Assembly (NCBI GenBank): GCA_026545765.1
Contig: CM048839.1
Coordinates: 47,476,677 to 47,540,676, forward strand
Source of the DNA: Plantago major
Taxonomy: Eukaryota > Streptophyta > Magnoliopsida > Lamiales > Plantaginaceae
Direction: 5' to 3'
Length of the DNA: 64,000 nucleotides
A model generated the notes under the pieces. The model had not been told where the DNA came from. It saw nothing but the letters and a program-made list of their open reading frames with translations, and did not search any database. This document shows, piece by piece, positions 10,565-22,896 of the stretch (positions are counted from its first letter, which is position 1; every line of letters starts with the position of its first letter). Both the position numbers and the translations under genes were made by a program.

Positions 10565-11726
10565 TTACTCGGACGGAAACAATTCCTTCTGCAGTGCATC
10601 ACAAACTCCCTTATGTTCTGGGGTCAATTTGGCATAGTTCCACATAAGTGTCATCCACATGTCCATCTTCTTCTCCTTCATCCTACGTTCCTCCTTTTGC
10701 CGGGCAAACTCCAGCTTCTGTCTTTCCAACTCAAGGTATTGGGGATAATTTTCATTAAAGTTAACCCGTCCCTCGCTCATTGCATCCATTGAGGAGTTTC
10801 CAGAACTACCACCTCTAGCCATCTTCTTTGCCTTGTCACGACCCATAGGACGTTTGTTAGGCGTGACACTGACACTGTCCTCACTCTGGCGCTTGCTCCC
10901 ACTACTAGCACCTGTTGATTCCATTGGTTGATCATCATCAACTGGAACCTCAACCCTCGGAGTTGTTGCGGCCTTCTTGTATTTTTCCTCCAAGTTCATC
11001 CTCGCTTCCCACTCTGGGTACTGTTTCATGGCATCCCACTGCTTGAATAAGTTGAATCCGGCGTTACAACCGGACTTCTCTTTGTAGAATTCCTGGGCTG
11101 TTTCAGTTACATTGGCTTCATTGTAGCCACTCCGATCGCCGACAACCCTAGTAGCACGATCCACACAAATCACCCACCAATTAATGTCATCTCTCATCCG
11201 CTTAAATCTGAGACGAAGTGAATCATGACTCCGCTTTTTTTTCCAAACCGGACATCCTCCCATCCCTCCGCACGTCCTCGAACTTCTCCTCGACTTTCTT
11301 GAACAAACTTGCGTACCTCTGATTCGTGCCAATGATCGGATTTGCGCTAACAGCCATGTAACAAGAGATGAGAACCAAGTCCTCATTCGTGTTGTAGGGT
11401 GAGCCCCGTCCTTCCCCTTTATTGGTCGTCCCTCCTTCCGTGTCTTTGGCTTTCCCTTTCCCACGCCTCCAGCTCGGTTGAATTTCAGGCTGCGTTTCAG
11501 GAACAACTTCCGGTGCTTGCGAAAATATTGATTTTTGGGAGATTGGAGAATGGTAATTTTGAGTGTAGGGGTCTTCGTAGGAGCTTTCGAACAAAGGGCG
11601 AACGAAGCTCGGTTGGGGTTGTTGAGAGGTGTTTTTGTTAAGCTTTTGCATGCATGCTTCGTAGGCTTCGGGTGTGTTTTCTTGCATCCACTTCAGAGTT
11701 TCCGGAGTAAACAAGTTTCCGTCCAT
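10565..11726 (-). pseudogene. PIF/Harbinger ORF1 (Myb/SANT-like DNA-binding protein), one frameshift
   Basis: The ORF starts at an ATG at 11726 (MDGNLFTPETLKWM) and reads through a SANT/Myb-like segment (NEDLVLISCYMAVSANPIIG... GTNQRYASLFKKVEEKFED), then stops at 11223. The sequence continues in another frame (RLRFKRMRDDINWWVICVDR... FKQWDAMKQYPEWEARMNL) to a stop at 10565, ending in a charged coiled-coil-like helix (LERQKLEFARQKEERRMKEKK). The two halves overlap at an A8/T8 homopolymer near 11236, the likely site of a one-base slip or a sequencing error. ORF1 proteins of this superfamily bind the terminal repeats and recruit the transposase. If the slip is an assembly error, the transposon would be fully coding. 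Confidence 0.85.
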
Positions 11727-12096
11727 GTCGCCGGAAAATTGAAGTGGAGATGGTGTTTTGGAGTGAAGAGAGTGTTTTAAGTTTAATTAAGAGAGAAAGA
11801 GGAGTTGCATATGGGATGATCCAAACATAGTCAAGACTGGTCTCATTTTATAGATTTCGAAAAGATAAAGCCGTTGGTGATTTTTATTTATTTTTTGCAT
11901 TTTTATTTTGAAAGTTATAGCCGTTTTAAACTAAAAAGGAATTTGAAATTAAAAAAAACGAATCAGACGACGACAAGTGGCAGCAGCCGATTGGCTGCTG
12001 CCAATTGCCTCCCCCGTCACTAAGTGACGGGGGAGCCATCTGCCGCGCCACTGGTGCGTCAGATGGTGCTAACGACCTGCAATGCAGGCCGTCTTA

Positions 12097-12819
12097 TAGA
12101 CTAGTCAATGAGTTTCAAGGTCGTAGTAAATATTTGTTTGTTTCTTAGTTCACTACTACTTTCATCAATAACTTTCTAATCACATAATTTTTTTTGAATT
12201 AAGAAAAACTAATAGAATAAATATTCTGAAATACGGTATATGGATAACTATCTAGTGACGGACCTATATTTTTTATTAAAAACAACAATATTATTAATCG
12301 AAACATCTATGTCGTTAACAAATTAAATATATTTTTTAATAAAAAATACCGATTTTAACAATATAGACGGTTTGATTAATAACATTGATGTTTTTATTAA
12401 CAACATTCGTCTCTAGATAAAGTTATCTAAAAACCGTCTCTCCAAAAACTTTGTGGCACTAATAAAATATTAGTTTGTGAGTGTTATTATATTGATAAAG
12501 TCGTAAATGGATGGCAAAGTAAGAAAAATGATGAATAAATGATGGTAAAGTGGGGGAAATAAAGAATAAATTATTTGGATAAAAACCCTAAACCCAACTC
12601 AACAAAGACACATGTGCATCATTAGGATATAAGGAATATGATTTAGATGCAGTGATTTAAATTATTAGAGTCTATTGGTAATTTTCATTTTCAAGATTAT
12701 TTAAATTAATTGATGTTATTATAATTAATTAATGATATGTTAAAATGAAATGAATATTGAAGCTTAAATATAAACAAGAGAATAAAAGGAAAAGAAAAGT
12801 TATGTTTTAAATACATTAG
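12097..12819. other. AT-rich intergenic stretch, no gene seen
   Basis: No ORF or RNA gene is supported. Between 12250 and 12450 there are diverged inverted segments (for example TATTTTTTATTAAAAACAA) that look like an old MITE, but I could not define ends. Confidence 0.4.
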
Positions 12820-13160
12820 AAAAAAATGGTTTCTAACTGTTATAGTTTAGAATATCCCACATCACTTGTGGGAGGATCATGCAAACAACATATAAGTAGG
12901 ATAATCTTCTCCCCTTAATAATTATTTTTAAAAGGATGATGGTCCAACTTAATATGGTATCAAAGCAGGCCCAAGTTGATGATGGGTGCCCCCAGCCGAT
13001 GATAATTCCGGCTTGCCCAAAGATGGCTATAATGATTCCACGTGTAGAGCCTTGCCCAAAGATGACTATAATGATACATGAGGGAGGCGTTTTTCCCCTT
13101 AATAAGGTCTTTTAAGGGGATAATGGCCCAACTTAATAAGGATTTTAGGCTACTAGCAAC
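12820..13160 (+). repeat. Retroelement remnant with PBS-like sequence and imperfect tandem duplications
   Basis: TGGTATCAAAGCAGG-type sequence near 12955 resembles a tRNA-iMet primer-binding site as used by Copia and TRIM elements. Around it two motifs occur twice: CCCCTTAATAA...GGATGATGGTCCAACTTAATA (about 12912 and 13096) and CTTGCCCAAAGATG.CTATAATGAT (about 13012 and 13051). No coding region is nearby, so this may be a TRIM-like or LTR fragment. Confidence 0.45.
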
Positions 13161-13283
13161 GGTTGGCTTCTTTCTTTCTTTTTTGCGGGTGGGGCCTTCT
13201 AGCATTTTGTAATTCAAAATACTCAATAAATTTTTTGTTAATTTCTTACTCACAATGGTAGACGCTCAAAAATAAGTATTATA

Positions 13284-13517
13284 CTCCCTCCGTCCCGCTA
13301 AAAAATGTAACTATTTTTTTTTAACGTCCCACTTATTTAGGTCACTTTCTAAAATAACTCCAAATCTTATACTTTTTTTATTATTTATCATTTTTCTCTC
13401 TTATCCTTAATACTTTCTCCATTCTTTATCAATTTTCTCTCTAATAACAAATAAACTGTTTGTTTTCTTAAAAACAACGTCGAAAAGAACATGACCTAAC
13501 GAACTGAGGGGATGGAG
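13284..13517. mobile_element. Stowaway-like MITE
   Basis: The ends CTCCCTCCGTCCC and an imperfect inverse (GGGGATGGAG) are flanked by TA on both sides. The size (234 bp), the A+T-rich interior and the TA duplication fit the Tc1/mariner Stowaway group. The right end is more diverged than the left. Confidence 0.75.
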
Positions 13518-15055
13518 TAGTAAGCTTTGTAAATGGACAACAAGTTAATGACTAATGATACATGGGCATCTTAAAGGGCATATATCCATGAAAATCCTCC
13601 ATTTGAACCTTTTTTTTGGGCTTTTTAGTTGTTTAAATCCCTGAAAAATCTTCAATTGGAACTATTAGAGGGATTAAGTGAGCGTAATGATGACATAGCA
13701 GAGGATAGATTTTAGAGGGTTGTTGGAGTGATTCTAAGATGTACCCCTATCCTATGCAAGGAAAATATGGGTAAGTTGGGTTGTAGTTTTGATGTCTCTA
13801 TTGGGAGAGTGGAAGAGGGAGGAAAAAACAAAATAAGAGTACATAGTACAGTACTACTGCTCTGCTACACATAATATAAAATTACAATATGACAAGGAAA
13901 ATGAGGTGAGCAGAGCAGACAACAGTACCACAAGTTCCGCGCACATAGGTTCGGACAACTTATAATCAAACTGGAATACATATACATACATACAGACAGA
14001 CAATCTCTACTTGTTTTCTTATAATTCCACCTTTCTTTTCCAACAACCACTTTATTGCCACAGGAGTGTGGACTGGAGGATTATTCAAATTATCCAAAAC
14101 CATAAATCCAATCTAAAAACCCGACTATCCCATCCGATTCACCAAAGACATCTCCTAACCCTTAATCCATCGATAAAGGCGAGGCCTCTGCCAAAACAAG
14201 CTAGTAAACACAGCATTTGGCCAACTATCAGAATCACAAGCAAAGTCTCAAAGTATAGTGGAAGTTATCTAAGAAATTAGCAACCAACTTGATGCATTGA
14301 CACAATCTAAAAATAGACACTGAATCCTAATCATAACTAACAAGATAGAATAAAACTAGTTCCGTAACTAAACATATAAGCCCACAAAAACATAACTGTC
14401 AGACTTTCCTTCTACGGTGTGAAAATGATGGTCATTAATCATATTGTGCGAGCAACAAACAACACTCAAGAGTTTCTTTGCTAATGTTTCATGTATATAT
14501 ATTATAATAAAAATGTAATGAACAATGTAAAGGAGCATCCAAGATACTTATATATCACAATTTAACTACAAGTTTAACATCAAAGTTGCATTTTAAATTG
14601 CCTTGCAGTTCGCTGAGTTTATTGCCTGTTCCACAACAAAGCCCCAGACAAAAATGGGGAACAAAAACACCTCCATATTCATTCCCTAGTAAGGCCGGGA
14701 TGTCATTCCCAATGAAGGGGTGAAAAAAGAGGTGTCAAAAGATCGTTAAATCCAGGTGGACAATGGTGAAATGCATCTTTCTCGTTCCGAGATAGATACA
14801 TAAATAGAGAGACAACAAGAGCTCCAAAATTTGAGCACTGGTGCAAATTACCTATTTCGGAGGTTGGATGGCTTCTTTTCTTGTTATTCAAATATTAGCT
14901 GAAAAGCTAAATGAGGTTTTGCAACATCTTCAAGGGTATATATGACTGACTTATTCAATATGGAACCGAGGGCCATGATGGTATTTATAAACGCAGATAT
15001 AGCTGAGTGTGAGTGTTTGCACCTCTGAGGCTGAGGGCAACTCACTCTCCTTTTT
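13518..15055 (-). other. 3' flank and probable 3' UTR of the CCCH zinc-finger gene
   Basis: No separate gene is supported. The minus strand immediately after the stop codon at 15056 has no further zinc-finger coding. A minus-strand AATAAA at 14623-14618 could be the polyadenylation signal, which would give a 3' UTR of about 450 bp. The remainder to 13518 is AT-rich without recognisable features. Confidence 0.5.
14618..14623 (-). promoter_or_regulatory. Candidate polyadenylation signal of the CCCH gene
   Basis: AATAAA on the minus strand, about 430 bp past the stop codon. Plant polyadenylation signals are loose, so this is tentative. Confidence 0.35.
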
Positions 15056-18000
15056 TCAGCTTGAAATGTGAACCTCACCTCCTGGACTTACATTACTATC
15101 ACCACCTGTAGAAGTTGAAACATGGCGAGGTTGCTCGGTGCTTGATTGGGGAACGACCCCACTTGTTGAGAATATTGCACCAACTGAAGCACTTGAACTG
15201 TTCATGGAGGACATGTAACCAGAAAAGAACTCAGGCCTCAGGTCTGATGATGAGGAGGATGGAGCCAATGTTGCACTTGTAGACCCTACAGGGTAAGGTG
15301 CAACAGGCATATCGGAGAGAGAAGATGCGGAAGGACTGTAACTCAAACTTCTCATTGGATGATCAAATTTACACGAGGGTCCAAATCTGCATACTCCATT
15401 TTGCGCATAGTGAGAGCAAAGTGGTGCACCCTGCAGAATGATAATAGAACTTCATAAAATAGATGGCCACATAGTTGTTATCAACTTGATGCACATGCAA
15501 ATGTCTTTCGAGCCAGTATGTCTAACATAATGAAAATTAAAGCATAGTTTCACAACCTAAATTGCTGACTTGGAGTTCCACCAATTACAGACCAAAACCT
15601 CACTGATAGAATATAAATAGAAGGATCACAAATCAAAAACCCAGGGCACGTACTCTTTATCTTTGTGAAAGGAACTGATTATATATTTACTAACTTAAAA
15701 AAGCCTTCTCCTCGAATGTCAAGAGATTACATCCAAACTGGGACTTCTACTGTTTTGTAGTTTTTCATCCCTCCTCTATACTGACTCACTAAGAAATGAA
15801 ATTGATAGGAAGACCTGGGGGTGGGGTATTATAGGACAGGTTGGAACTCCTTCCATTGTTTAAAAGATGGTTTACTACACCATTTCCTTGAAACTAAACA
15901 TAGATTGGGTTACATCTGACAAAAAGAATATCACAGATTATCCTTTATTTCCTAGCAAAATTGGAATATACAGACCTTTGTGCGGCCAAATTTCATTCAG
16001 ATATTCCATTTCAAATTCATTAACTACAGGTTGCATATTTCTTCAATATGCAGAGCTGCGCACTAAATCTTCATGCAAAAAAGGTTTTAAATGAAATAAT
16101 AAGTGGGGTGGGTAGTGAACTTGATGGGTATGCAAGTGAACGGTGTAAAAAGAAATGCAACTATTGAACACAGAACATCCTAGTTGCCACAAGTGAAAGC
16201 ATTTAACTAGAACAATAAATTCATAAAAAAAAATGCAGGCTAGAGCTAACAATATAGATCAAGTTGTAACAGACGATAGCTTGACTGGAAGAAGCACTTT
16301 CAACGTAGCAGCTTGAGATCACAAAAAAAAAGAGTTCAACCGCAACTGCTAATGAAATGAATGCAAACTTCTATGTAATTGTATTCTTCTACATGCAGGT
16401 AATGCTAAAATCAGAACCCAGGAGGGGAGACACTCACTGGGCGTAATGGCAGACCCATTGGACTAAGTACAAAACTTGTCTTTGGTGCAGTCCACTCTGA
16501 TGGATGGTGATATTTACAGGTTGGTCCAAATTTACAATCCCCAGTCCTCAAATAATACTGACATTCTGGTTGTCCAGGTCTTTGTGGAAATGAATGTTCC
16601 TTTTGACTGCTGCTTGAGGGGCCAGTAGAAGAAGTAATGGAGAGATATGGTCCTGTGTAGGCAGTCGCTGAAGGGGATAATTGTGTGATCCCGTAAATTG
16701 GATTCGCACCAACTGTTGGTTGAGTACTTTGTGAAGGCACTGGACTGACAGGGGCCTGCATCAAGTACTTTTAAATGTTAGCATCAGGAAACGAAATGTA
16801 TTTTGATTTTCTGAATCATAGAGTCAACTGCAAATACCGTGTAGGGGGTCCATCCAGGAACAGGAACAACTCCATGTGGAAGGAGCATAGGACCATAACT
16901 TCCAGGAACATATGAACCTGGAATCATAGGAGGTCTGGCAACAGGCCAATTGCCAGGAACTACACCAAATTGTTGAGAAGATTGAACAGAAGACTGCACA
17001 TTAGGATAAACAGCGGGCGACGGCATAGCTGCTGGGGCGGCCAAAGGCCCAGGTATAGGGGTGGGGGCTGGCATATTCATTCCAGCTGGCTGTGGGTGAT
17101 GAAACTTACAGGTTACACCAAACTTGCATTGCCCAGTTTTTACATAGTATGAACATTCCTTTTCACCCTGCCAAAAGGACCTTGTTAGATATTGGATCCA
17201 TCGAGAATATAATCAAAGAAAACCTTGATGAACACTACAAGAGTATGTAGCAAAAAAAAAAAAAAAAAAAAGCAACAGACCGGTCGCAGGGGATATCCAT
17301 AAAAATTCAGTGGCACTGGGGCTGAAGATCCAACTCCATGCTTTGGGTGGTGATACTTGCATGAAGCGCCAAATTTGCACATTCCCGTCCGCATGTAGTA
17401 CTACAGTATCAGCACAAAAAACATGATTTTTTTTTCAAATCATAAGAATGTTTTTTCAGATGGGATAATAACTAGACTTCCGGCAGGGTACTATGTTATA
17501 AGGTAGCAAATGTTCTACGCGGGTTAACGTGTTACAAGGAAACGGATGCTGAAAAGTATAAATAACATTGCGGGAGGAGGATAAAAAAAGAATCAACGGT
17601 ATAGAACACCAAATGCCAGGTGATGTTTTACATCCACGTAATTATACAAAAGAACATTTATATTGGCATGAATTTGTTTCCAAGAAACGTACAGTAAAAC
17701 ATAGAAATGTCTGAAAAGGTCCAAAATAAAATTAAGAAGCTTTACTATGTTAGAAGAACACAAGCTGATGAATCGATGCCTTTGTGAAGCAATCTCATGA
17801 ACTGATATCAGGGGAGTTTCAGTGTTCATGCACAGTTGAAGTCAAATTAGACACAGGAGAACAATACCTCCAAAAAATGCCCCAAGACCAATTGTTACTT
17901 TTACCAAAAGAAAGATGGGGTAAGTTGATGTAGTAAAGAAATAAGATTGCAAGTGGTTAGTATTTAAATAAAAAATAAATAAAGAATTGATCAATGTGGT

Positions 18001-20159
18001 AAAATTGTAAATATCTATGTTTTATGGGTGGGTGGGGGGGTTGATATTTCCAGAAATAGAATGTTCTAGGAATGATACATTTCTAATGGGGCACCCAAAA
18101 TGGCAAAATGACGCATTTGATTCGGGGCGGAGGGCGTATTCAACTAGTATTTATCCATGCTAAGTATCACTCCTTGAGATTAACTTCAATGGAAAAGGTC
18201 CTTCATCAATGATACAGTGCGCCAAATAATACTCAGCGACTTATGCTATAAAATAAATAATGAGGAAACAAAACGAATCCACATTTTAGTTGCCAATAAC
18301 ACATAATCAAGTTAATCTGAAAGGTAGAATGAGATATCAAAGTAGTAAGAAAAAGGTGTATAACATAGATTCTGGCATGAGCTAGTGAAACAAAAAAAAA
18401 AAGTCATTTGCACCATAGGTTTGCATGAACAACGATTATAAATTGAAAATCTAGAACAATCTTCAGTGAATTAGAAGTCATTCACAGTATCTAATGGGAA
18501 AGACAATATTAGACAATAAGCAGACGAAGAACCATTTATTAATAGAGAAAAATTCAGTTTTCCTGAGTTGGACAGGAAACTGACGAATAACTCAGGAAGC
18601 ATGATGTAGTCAAAGATGTTTACAACCAATATCTACAATTTAAACCCCATGGATCAGAATGCTCATTGTCCTTAAAGAGACAGTAACAGACGAATTACTT
18701 GAGAAACGAGATCTAGCAATTGGATTTTTCCCTGTTTTAAGGATTTAATGCCAATGGATCAGAATTGTCATCATCCTCAGAAAAGACAGTAACAGACGAA
18801 TTGATTGAGAAATGTGATTTATCAAGTGAACTGTGTCCTGTATCAAAGGATTCACCTCGCAGGTCTTAGCTTAGCATCCTTAAATAGAGTATGAGAAAAT
18901 GCAGTAAACTAGCATAGAGCTGCAAATCACGATATGAAAATTAAGATTTCAATCATCATGAATTAGAATTTAGAACATGGTTTAGACCTTGACATAGCAG
19001 AAATACGACTATCACACAAAGAATACATAGCATACTAGAGATTATTTCAGGTTAGAGAATAAATCACATAGTATAGAAAACTTGGGGAAAGAAAGAATAA
19101 ATAAAAAGAATCATTCTTTTGAGATTATACAGTCAAAAACAATTCTATTAGGGTGTGTGTGTGTGTGCGTGCTCATGCAGTCAAGTAAATACCTGACAGA
19201 CTGGTTGGCCAGCTCGTTCTGGGTACTCTACTTCTCCACTGCCTCTTACAGCTCCTATTGCCTGCAATTGCAAGTGTATCGTGAAAACCAAATTGAGTCG
19301 AAGAAGGTCCAACAAGTCTAAGTGATCACTGGAAAGTAAGTACAGTTCAATAGTTTTCTTCAGTCAGTCCAATAGTACTCATTCATCAAAGCTCTTGAAC
19401 AAACAAGCATACAAAAGGACAAAATCTTTACCTAAATCTAAAAACCCCCAGTGACAGAAGAGAATGCATGCACACAAAAATTCATCTCACTCTCACAAAA
19501 CATGCCGATTATCATTCAAAACCACATTTAAAACTAGAGCGGAACAAGAAATAAATCATTATTCGCGAAAATTACCGAACAAGAGCACCCAAAGCATGCT
19601 CTCCCTACTGAAGTCATCTCTAAAATGTGAATACCTTTCTCTAATATAGTAACATATTTAATCCAAAGCACAAAAAACACTCCACGAGAATTCGCACCAA
19701 ATCTAGCAAAAGACGAAAATCGGCCAACTAAATTCATTCACGCAATAACCCTATGATCACTCACACCAAAGATTCATAAAACAAGTGAGTCACAAGTATA
19801 ATGAGAAGAAGAAGAAAGAAAAAAAAGTAATATTATATTACGGCAGTACGATCACGAGGATGATTGAACCGACAGCGATCGCCATAGCCACAGAAGCCAG
19901 TCCGGAGGTAATAGATACAATCGGGCTCGTTGGGACGCTCCGGGTAGGAATCGGGCCCAGCAGCTAGGCCCAATTGCCACATAGGCTCTGCATTTCAGTA
20001 AAATCAAACAACATTGATGAAATTGGAACGAAATTGAGATGCAATTAGAACTAAATTGAAATGCAAGTAACCTTCGAGTCCAGTTTCGCCACCAGGCGCA
20101 GCCCATTCCGCCACCGGATCCACCGACTCCATTCCCTGGGGCCCACTGTACCTCTCCAT
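15056..20159 (-). CDS. CCCH-type zinc finger protein with five fingers (C3H58 / At5g18550-like)
   Basis: Seven exons join in phase on the minus strand: 20159-20072, 19987-19842, 19261-19193, 17400-17281, 17167-16838, 16755-16438 and 15430-15056. All introns are GT-AG and the product is 481 residues. Five C-X8-C-X5-C-X3-H fingers start at residues 53, 100, 146, 316 and 362 (for example [20 protein letters not shown]). Fingers 1-3 are clustered, then a Gly/Pro/Ser/Gln-rich linker, then fingers 4-5; this is the plant ZFN-like architecture. Several fingers are preceded by YPER or FPQRP motifs. The start is supported by MERYSG..., which matches the MERYG start I recall for At5g18550; the C-terminal [20 protein letters not shown] stretch matches the same protein. 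Family members bind DNA or RNA in the nucleus or cytoplasm; the role of this subgroup is poorly defined. Introns 3 (1.8 kb) and 6 (1.0 kb) are long. Confidence 0.93.
18649..18858. repeat. Imperfect tandem duplication (period about 105 bp) in intron 3 of the CCCH gene
   Basis: Two copies begin ATGGATCAGAAT (18649 and 18754), and both include AGACAGTAACAGACGAATT. The remainder is diverged. No function is evident. Confidence 0.75.
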
Positions 20160-20600
20160 ATTCGTATGGTACGATACGATACACACAGATACAGACAGAC
20201 ACAATCTATATATCTATCACTCACTCACTTTCTCTCTCTCTCTCTCTAGAAAAAATGTACACTAGCAGCAAGAGCACAGTATAAAAATAAAATTGAAATA
20301 CGGAGTATGTAGATTGGTAGATGGATGTACAGGTATATATAAGGTAGGAGAGGAGAGGAAAGCGAAGAAGAAGAAGAAGAAGATATTTATTTACAGAGAG
20401 GGGTAGGGTAGATAGAGAGATATTGTACGAGTATACGTATATGTAAGAAAGCAAAGGAAAGGAAAGCACAGAGTTACGTGCGTGATTGTGTGAGTGAGAG
20501 AGGTTTGATCAGAGAGAGAGAGAGAGGGTTTGGTGGTTTTAGAGAGAGAGATAGAGAGACAGAGAGTGTGATGAGAAGTGTATTTTAGTGGGTTTTCTAA
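20160..20600 (-). promoter_or_regulatory. 5' leader and promoter region of the CCCH gene with (CT)n/(GA)n tracts
   Basis: Upstream of the ATG at 20159, the minus strand is rich in GA/CT dinucleotide repeats (20230-20247 and about 20512-20566) and contains a TATATA box near 20334-20340. GA/CT-rich leaders are common in plant housekeeping and regulatory genes. The transcription start is unknown, and the short ORFs here look like low-complexity by-products. Confidence 0.45.
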
Positions 20601-20847
20601 CACACTCTACTCTGCCTTTTATATTTTTTGTGTCATCGATCTTTTTTTTTTTTTCCTCTCTGCACTTTTTGTGTTTTCTTTTCTTTTTTCGATTTTATTT
20701 TACTTTTCGTGGCTTTTCGTTTCATTACCTGAGGTGGGACTTTATGAGCCTTCGATTCTCATGTCTCATAAAATATTATTTTTATCATTTTTTAACTCTC
20801 CACATTTTCTCATCCTCCATGCTCTAACTAATAGTAACAAGTCTAGT

Positions 20848-21430
20848 GCTAACTTGGGTAATTTGGAACACTCATAACTTTAAGTTTATCCAAGCAGCTT
20901 GTGGTTACATAGGATATACGGATAATAATATAACTGAGATTGTAGCCCTTCGTATAGGACTTACGCTTGCACTGTATCGAGGTATTTCTACGCTTTTCAT
21001 ACAGACTGATTCTCACTTTTTTTTGCTTGCTTGTGCAGGATGCAGGACCCAGCACGAGTGCACCAGCAGATGTTCCATGAGCTGCGGTACCAGATCCGGG
21101 AGTTCCAGGAGGTGAAAATCTCTTTTGTCTATCGGGAGGCGAATGTCATAGCGGACAGTTTAGCCAAACGCGGTAGCTCCCTTAGTATGGTTTCTAGTAG
21201 TAGTACTAGTTGTGTGTACCCTGTAAATAATCTAGATAATGTTATGTACTCCGGACACATTAGCCCAATTTTGCAGGTGTGGGATACTTGTCCGGATTGG
21301 CTAGACTCGTTATTAGCTTCAGATATGTGTACTACTTATACTAGACTTGTACCCAAGGCCTCGAGTCTGGGACAGACCGTTTGTACTCTTTCATAGTAAT
21401 AATATATTTGCAGTTGCTCACAAAAAAAAA
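20848..21430 (+). mobile_element. 5'-truncated LINE (RNase H-domain tail) with poly(A) and target duplication
   Basis: The insert is flanked by AAGTCTAGT at 20839-20847 and 21431-21439 and ends in an A-rich tail after TTGCTCAC. Its coding remnant matches the plant LINE C-terminal RNase H (RVT_3) domain in two frames: EIVALRIGLTLALYRGIS..FIQTDSH, then QIREFQEVKISFVYREANVIADSLAKRG. A frameshift lies near 21020. Only the last roughly 580 bp were inserted, as is usual for target-primed reverse transcription. It lies about 0.7 kb upstream of the CCCH gene ATG, on the opposite strand. Confidence 0.85.
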
Positions 21431-21439
21431 AAGTCTAGT

Positions 21440-22896
21440 CTAGTGTTAAAATATAGGGTCAAAATAAATCTAGTGTTAAATATACTATTTCGACACATTC
21501 TCTCAGTTTCAGATTTAATGTTACATACCTTTCTTACATGTAAGTTAATGAGAATTGAGGAAAGTAAATTTAGACGATATTTAGGAGTGTACTTGGTGTA
21601 GATTTTTACTGAAAAATGAATGCTATATTTGTAATGGTGGAATATGTGTCATTTGGTTTGGCACGGAGGGGGTAATAGCTAAAGACCCCTCTAACTACAT
21701 TTGGCATGTAGCTTTTATTTAGGAATTTACTGATGAAGTCTTTATTATTTAAAAAAACAAGATACTAGTGGAAATGACATTAAAAATAAAAAAAATAATA
21801 TTTGAGTAATTTCACCTTTTTATAACCATTAATAGATTTTAAAAACTAATATACAGATATTTTTTTGTAATTAACAATTATACCATGAAAGTATTGTAAT
21901 CATACAAATAAACGAACATAGTTCATAGGACATAGTACGAGGGGTGGAATTGAGTGATACACGAAACAATAAGACTTTCAAATGAAAATAAACATGTGTT
22001 AAGGTCAAAAAATACTTGGGTCATACCATCCTTGGTGATTACTGTAATGCACATATATAGTTTTTTTTCCTTCCTACAGTGTAATTAATATATGAGGAGT
22101 AGATGTTCGTTATGATATGGAATCAAGTGGCGGGTCCTTATAAAAACATCTTAAACCGACAACGCATCTCAAGACCTTCAAGACGTGAACTTAGACCCGT
22201 TCAAGGGGCATCTCTAAACTAATCTAGAAAGATTGTCACTCTAAGGAGTTCCTTGAAGGACCTTCCCCCGCGGGTCATGGGATCGAGAGGGTCCAGGTCA
22301 TAGGCGTTCGGATCACCCTATTTACCTTAATTGGAAGAAAAGGGCTTCCCTAGCCCTCGAGGCTCAAAGTTAGCAGAGGGACGAATATATGGGGAACCCC
22401 ACCCTCAATCCTTTGGGGAAAAACTGACAAAGATCACCTTGAGATCTTGTCCCCTTGAGTTTTCTATAAATACTCACAACCAGTCCAATTATGAGGTACA
22501 CATTCAATACACAACCACTTATATCCGAGCTCTTTCGAGACGTATCCCTCGACAAGTCCGTTAATTCATAATGGGTCTAACCCTCCACTCTCTCCCTCAC
22601 AAGTACCTTAAATAAGACCCTCGACCAATTACAAGTTAGAGATATAACAAGATCGCTTCGACCATTATTTTTTTTTTTTTTTTTTTTGAAGAATACTTCG
22701 ACCATAATTTGAGGATTTAGTTTATTACTTAGTCGTATTTTGATTTTGATATCACCAAGTTAGTTTGTTTTGAGAGGATGAGTGTTTTGTGTTGGGTCTG
22801 TTTTGACGGTTTGAAGTTAGAGAGCACCAAATGGGTGTGGACAAGAATGCTAAAAATAACTATTATAATAATATTAAATACTATTAATAAATAATA
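21440..22896. other. Intergenic region with a possible solo LTR fragment (about 22130-22650)
   Basis: No gene is supported. From about 22130 to 22650 the composition changes (GC-richer, with TTCTATAAATACTCACAACC at about 22462, a TATA-box-like site) in the style of a Gypsy LTR. I found no matching terminal repeats or target duplication. A T-run of about 20 follows at 22668-22687. Confidence 0.4.

Larger units (their letters stand above)
8456..12093 (-). mobile_element. Complete PIF/Harbinger DNA transposon with TTA target duplication
   Basis: The element is 3638 bp. Its ends are GACTACCTGCATTG (8456) and the inverse of GACGGCCTGCATTG (12093), and TTA flanks both sides (8453-8455, 12094-12096), the TWA duplication expected of PIF/Harbinger. 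It encodes the two usual proteins on the minus strand: ORF1 (11726-10565, Myb/SANT-like) and the DDE transposase (10106-8835). The left subterminal region carries inverted GGTGACG/CGTCACC motifs that could form hairpins, and the right end carries CCGTCACTAAGTGACGG. A TTCAAA-type short tandem repeat lies near 10400-10436. Only ORF1 is visibly damaged, so the copy looks young. It begins about 220 bp past the ERF stop codon. Confidence 0.93.

Noticed and set aside
20221..20827. Low-complexity ORFs rich in Leu/Ser/Tyr or Phe upstream of the CCCH gene
   Set aside because: They are produced by (CT)n and T-rich tracts in the leader and promoter.
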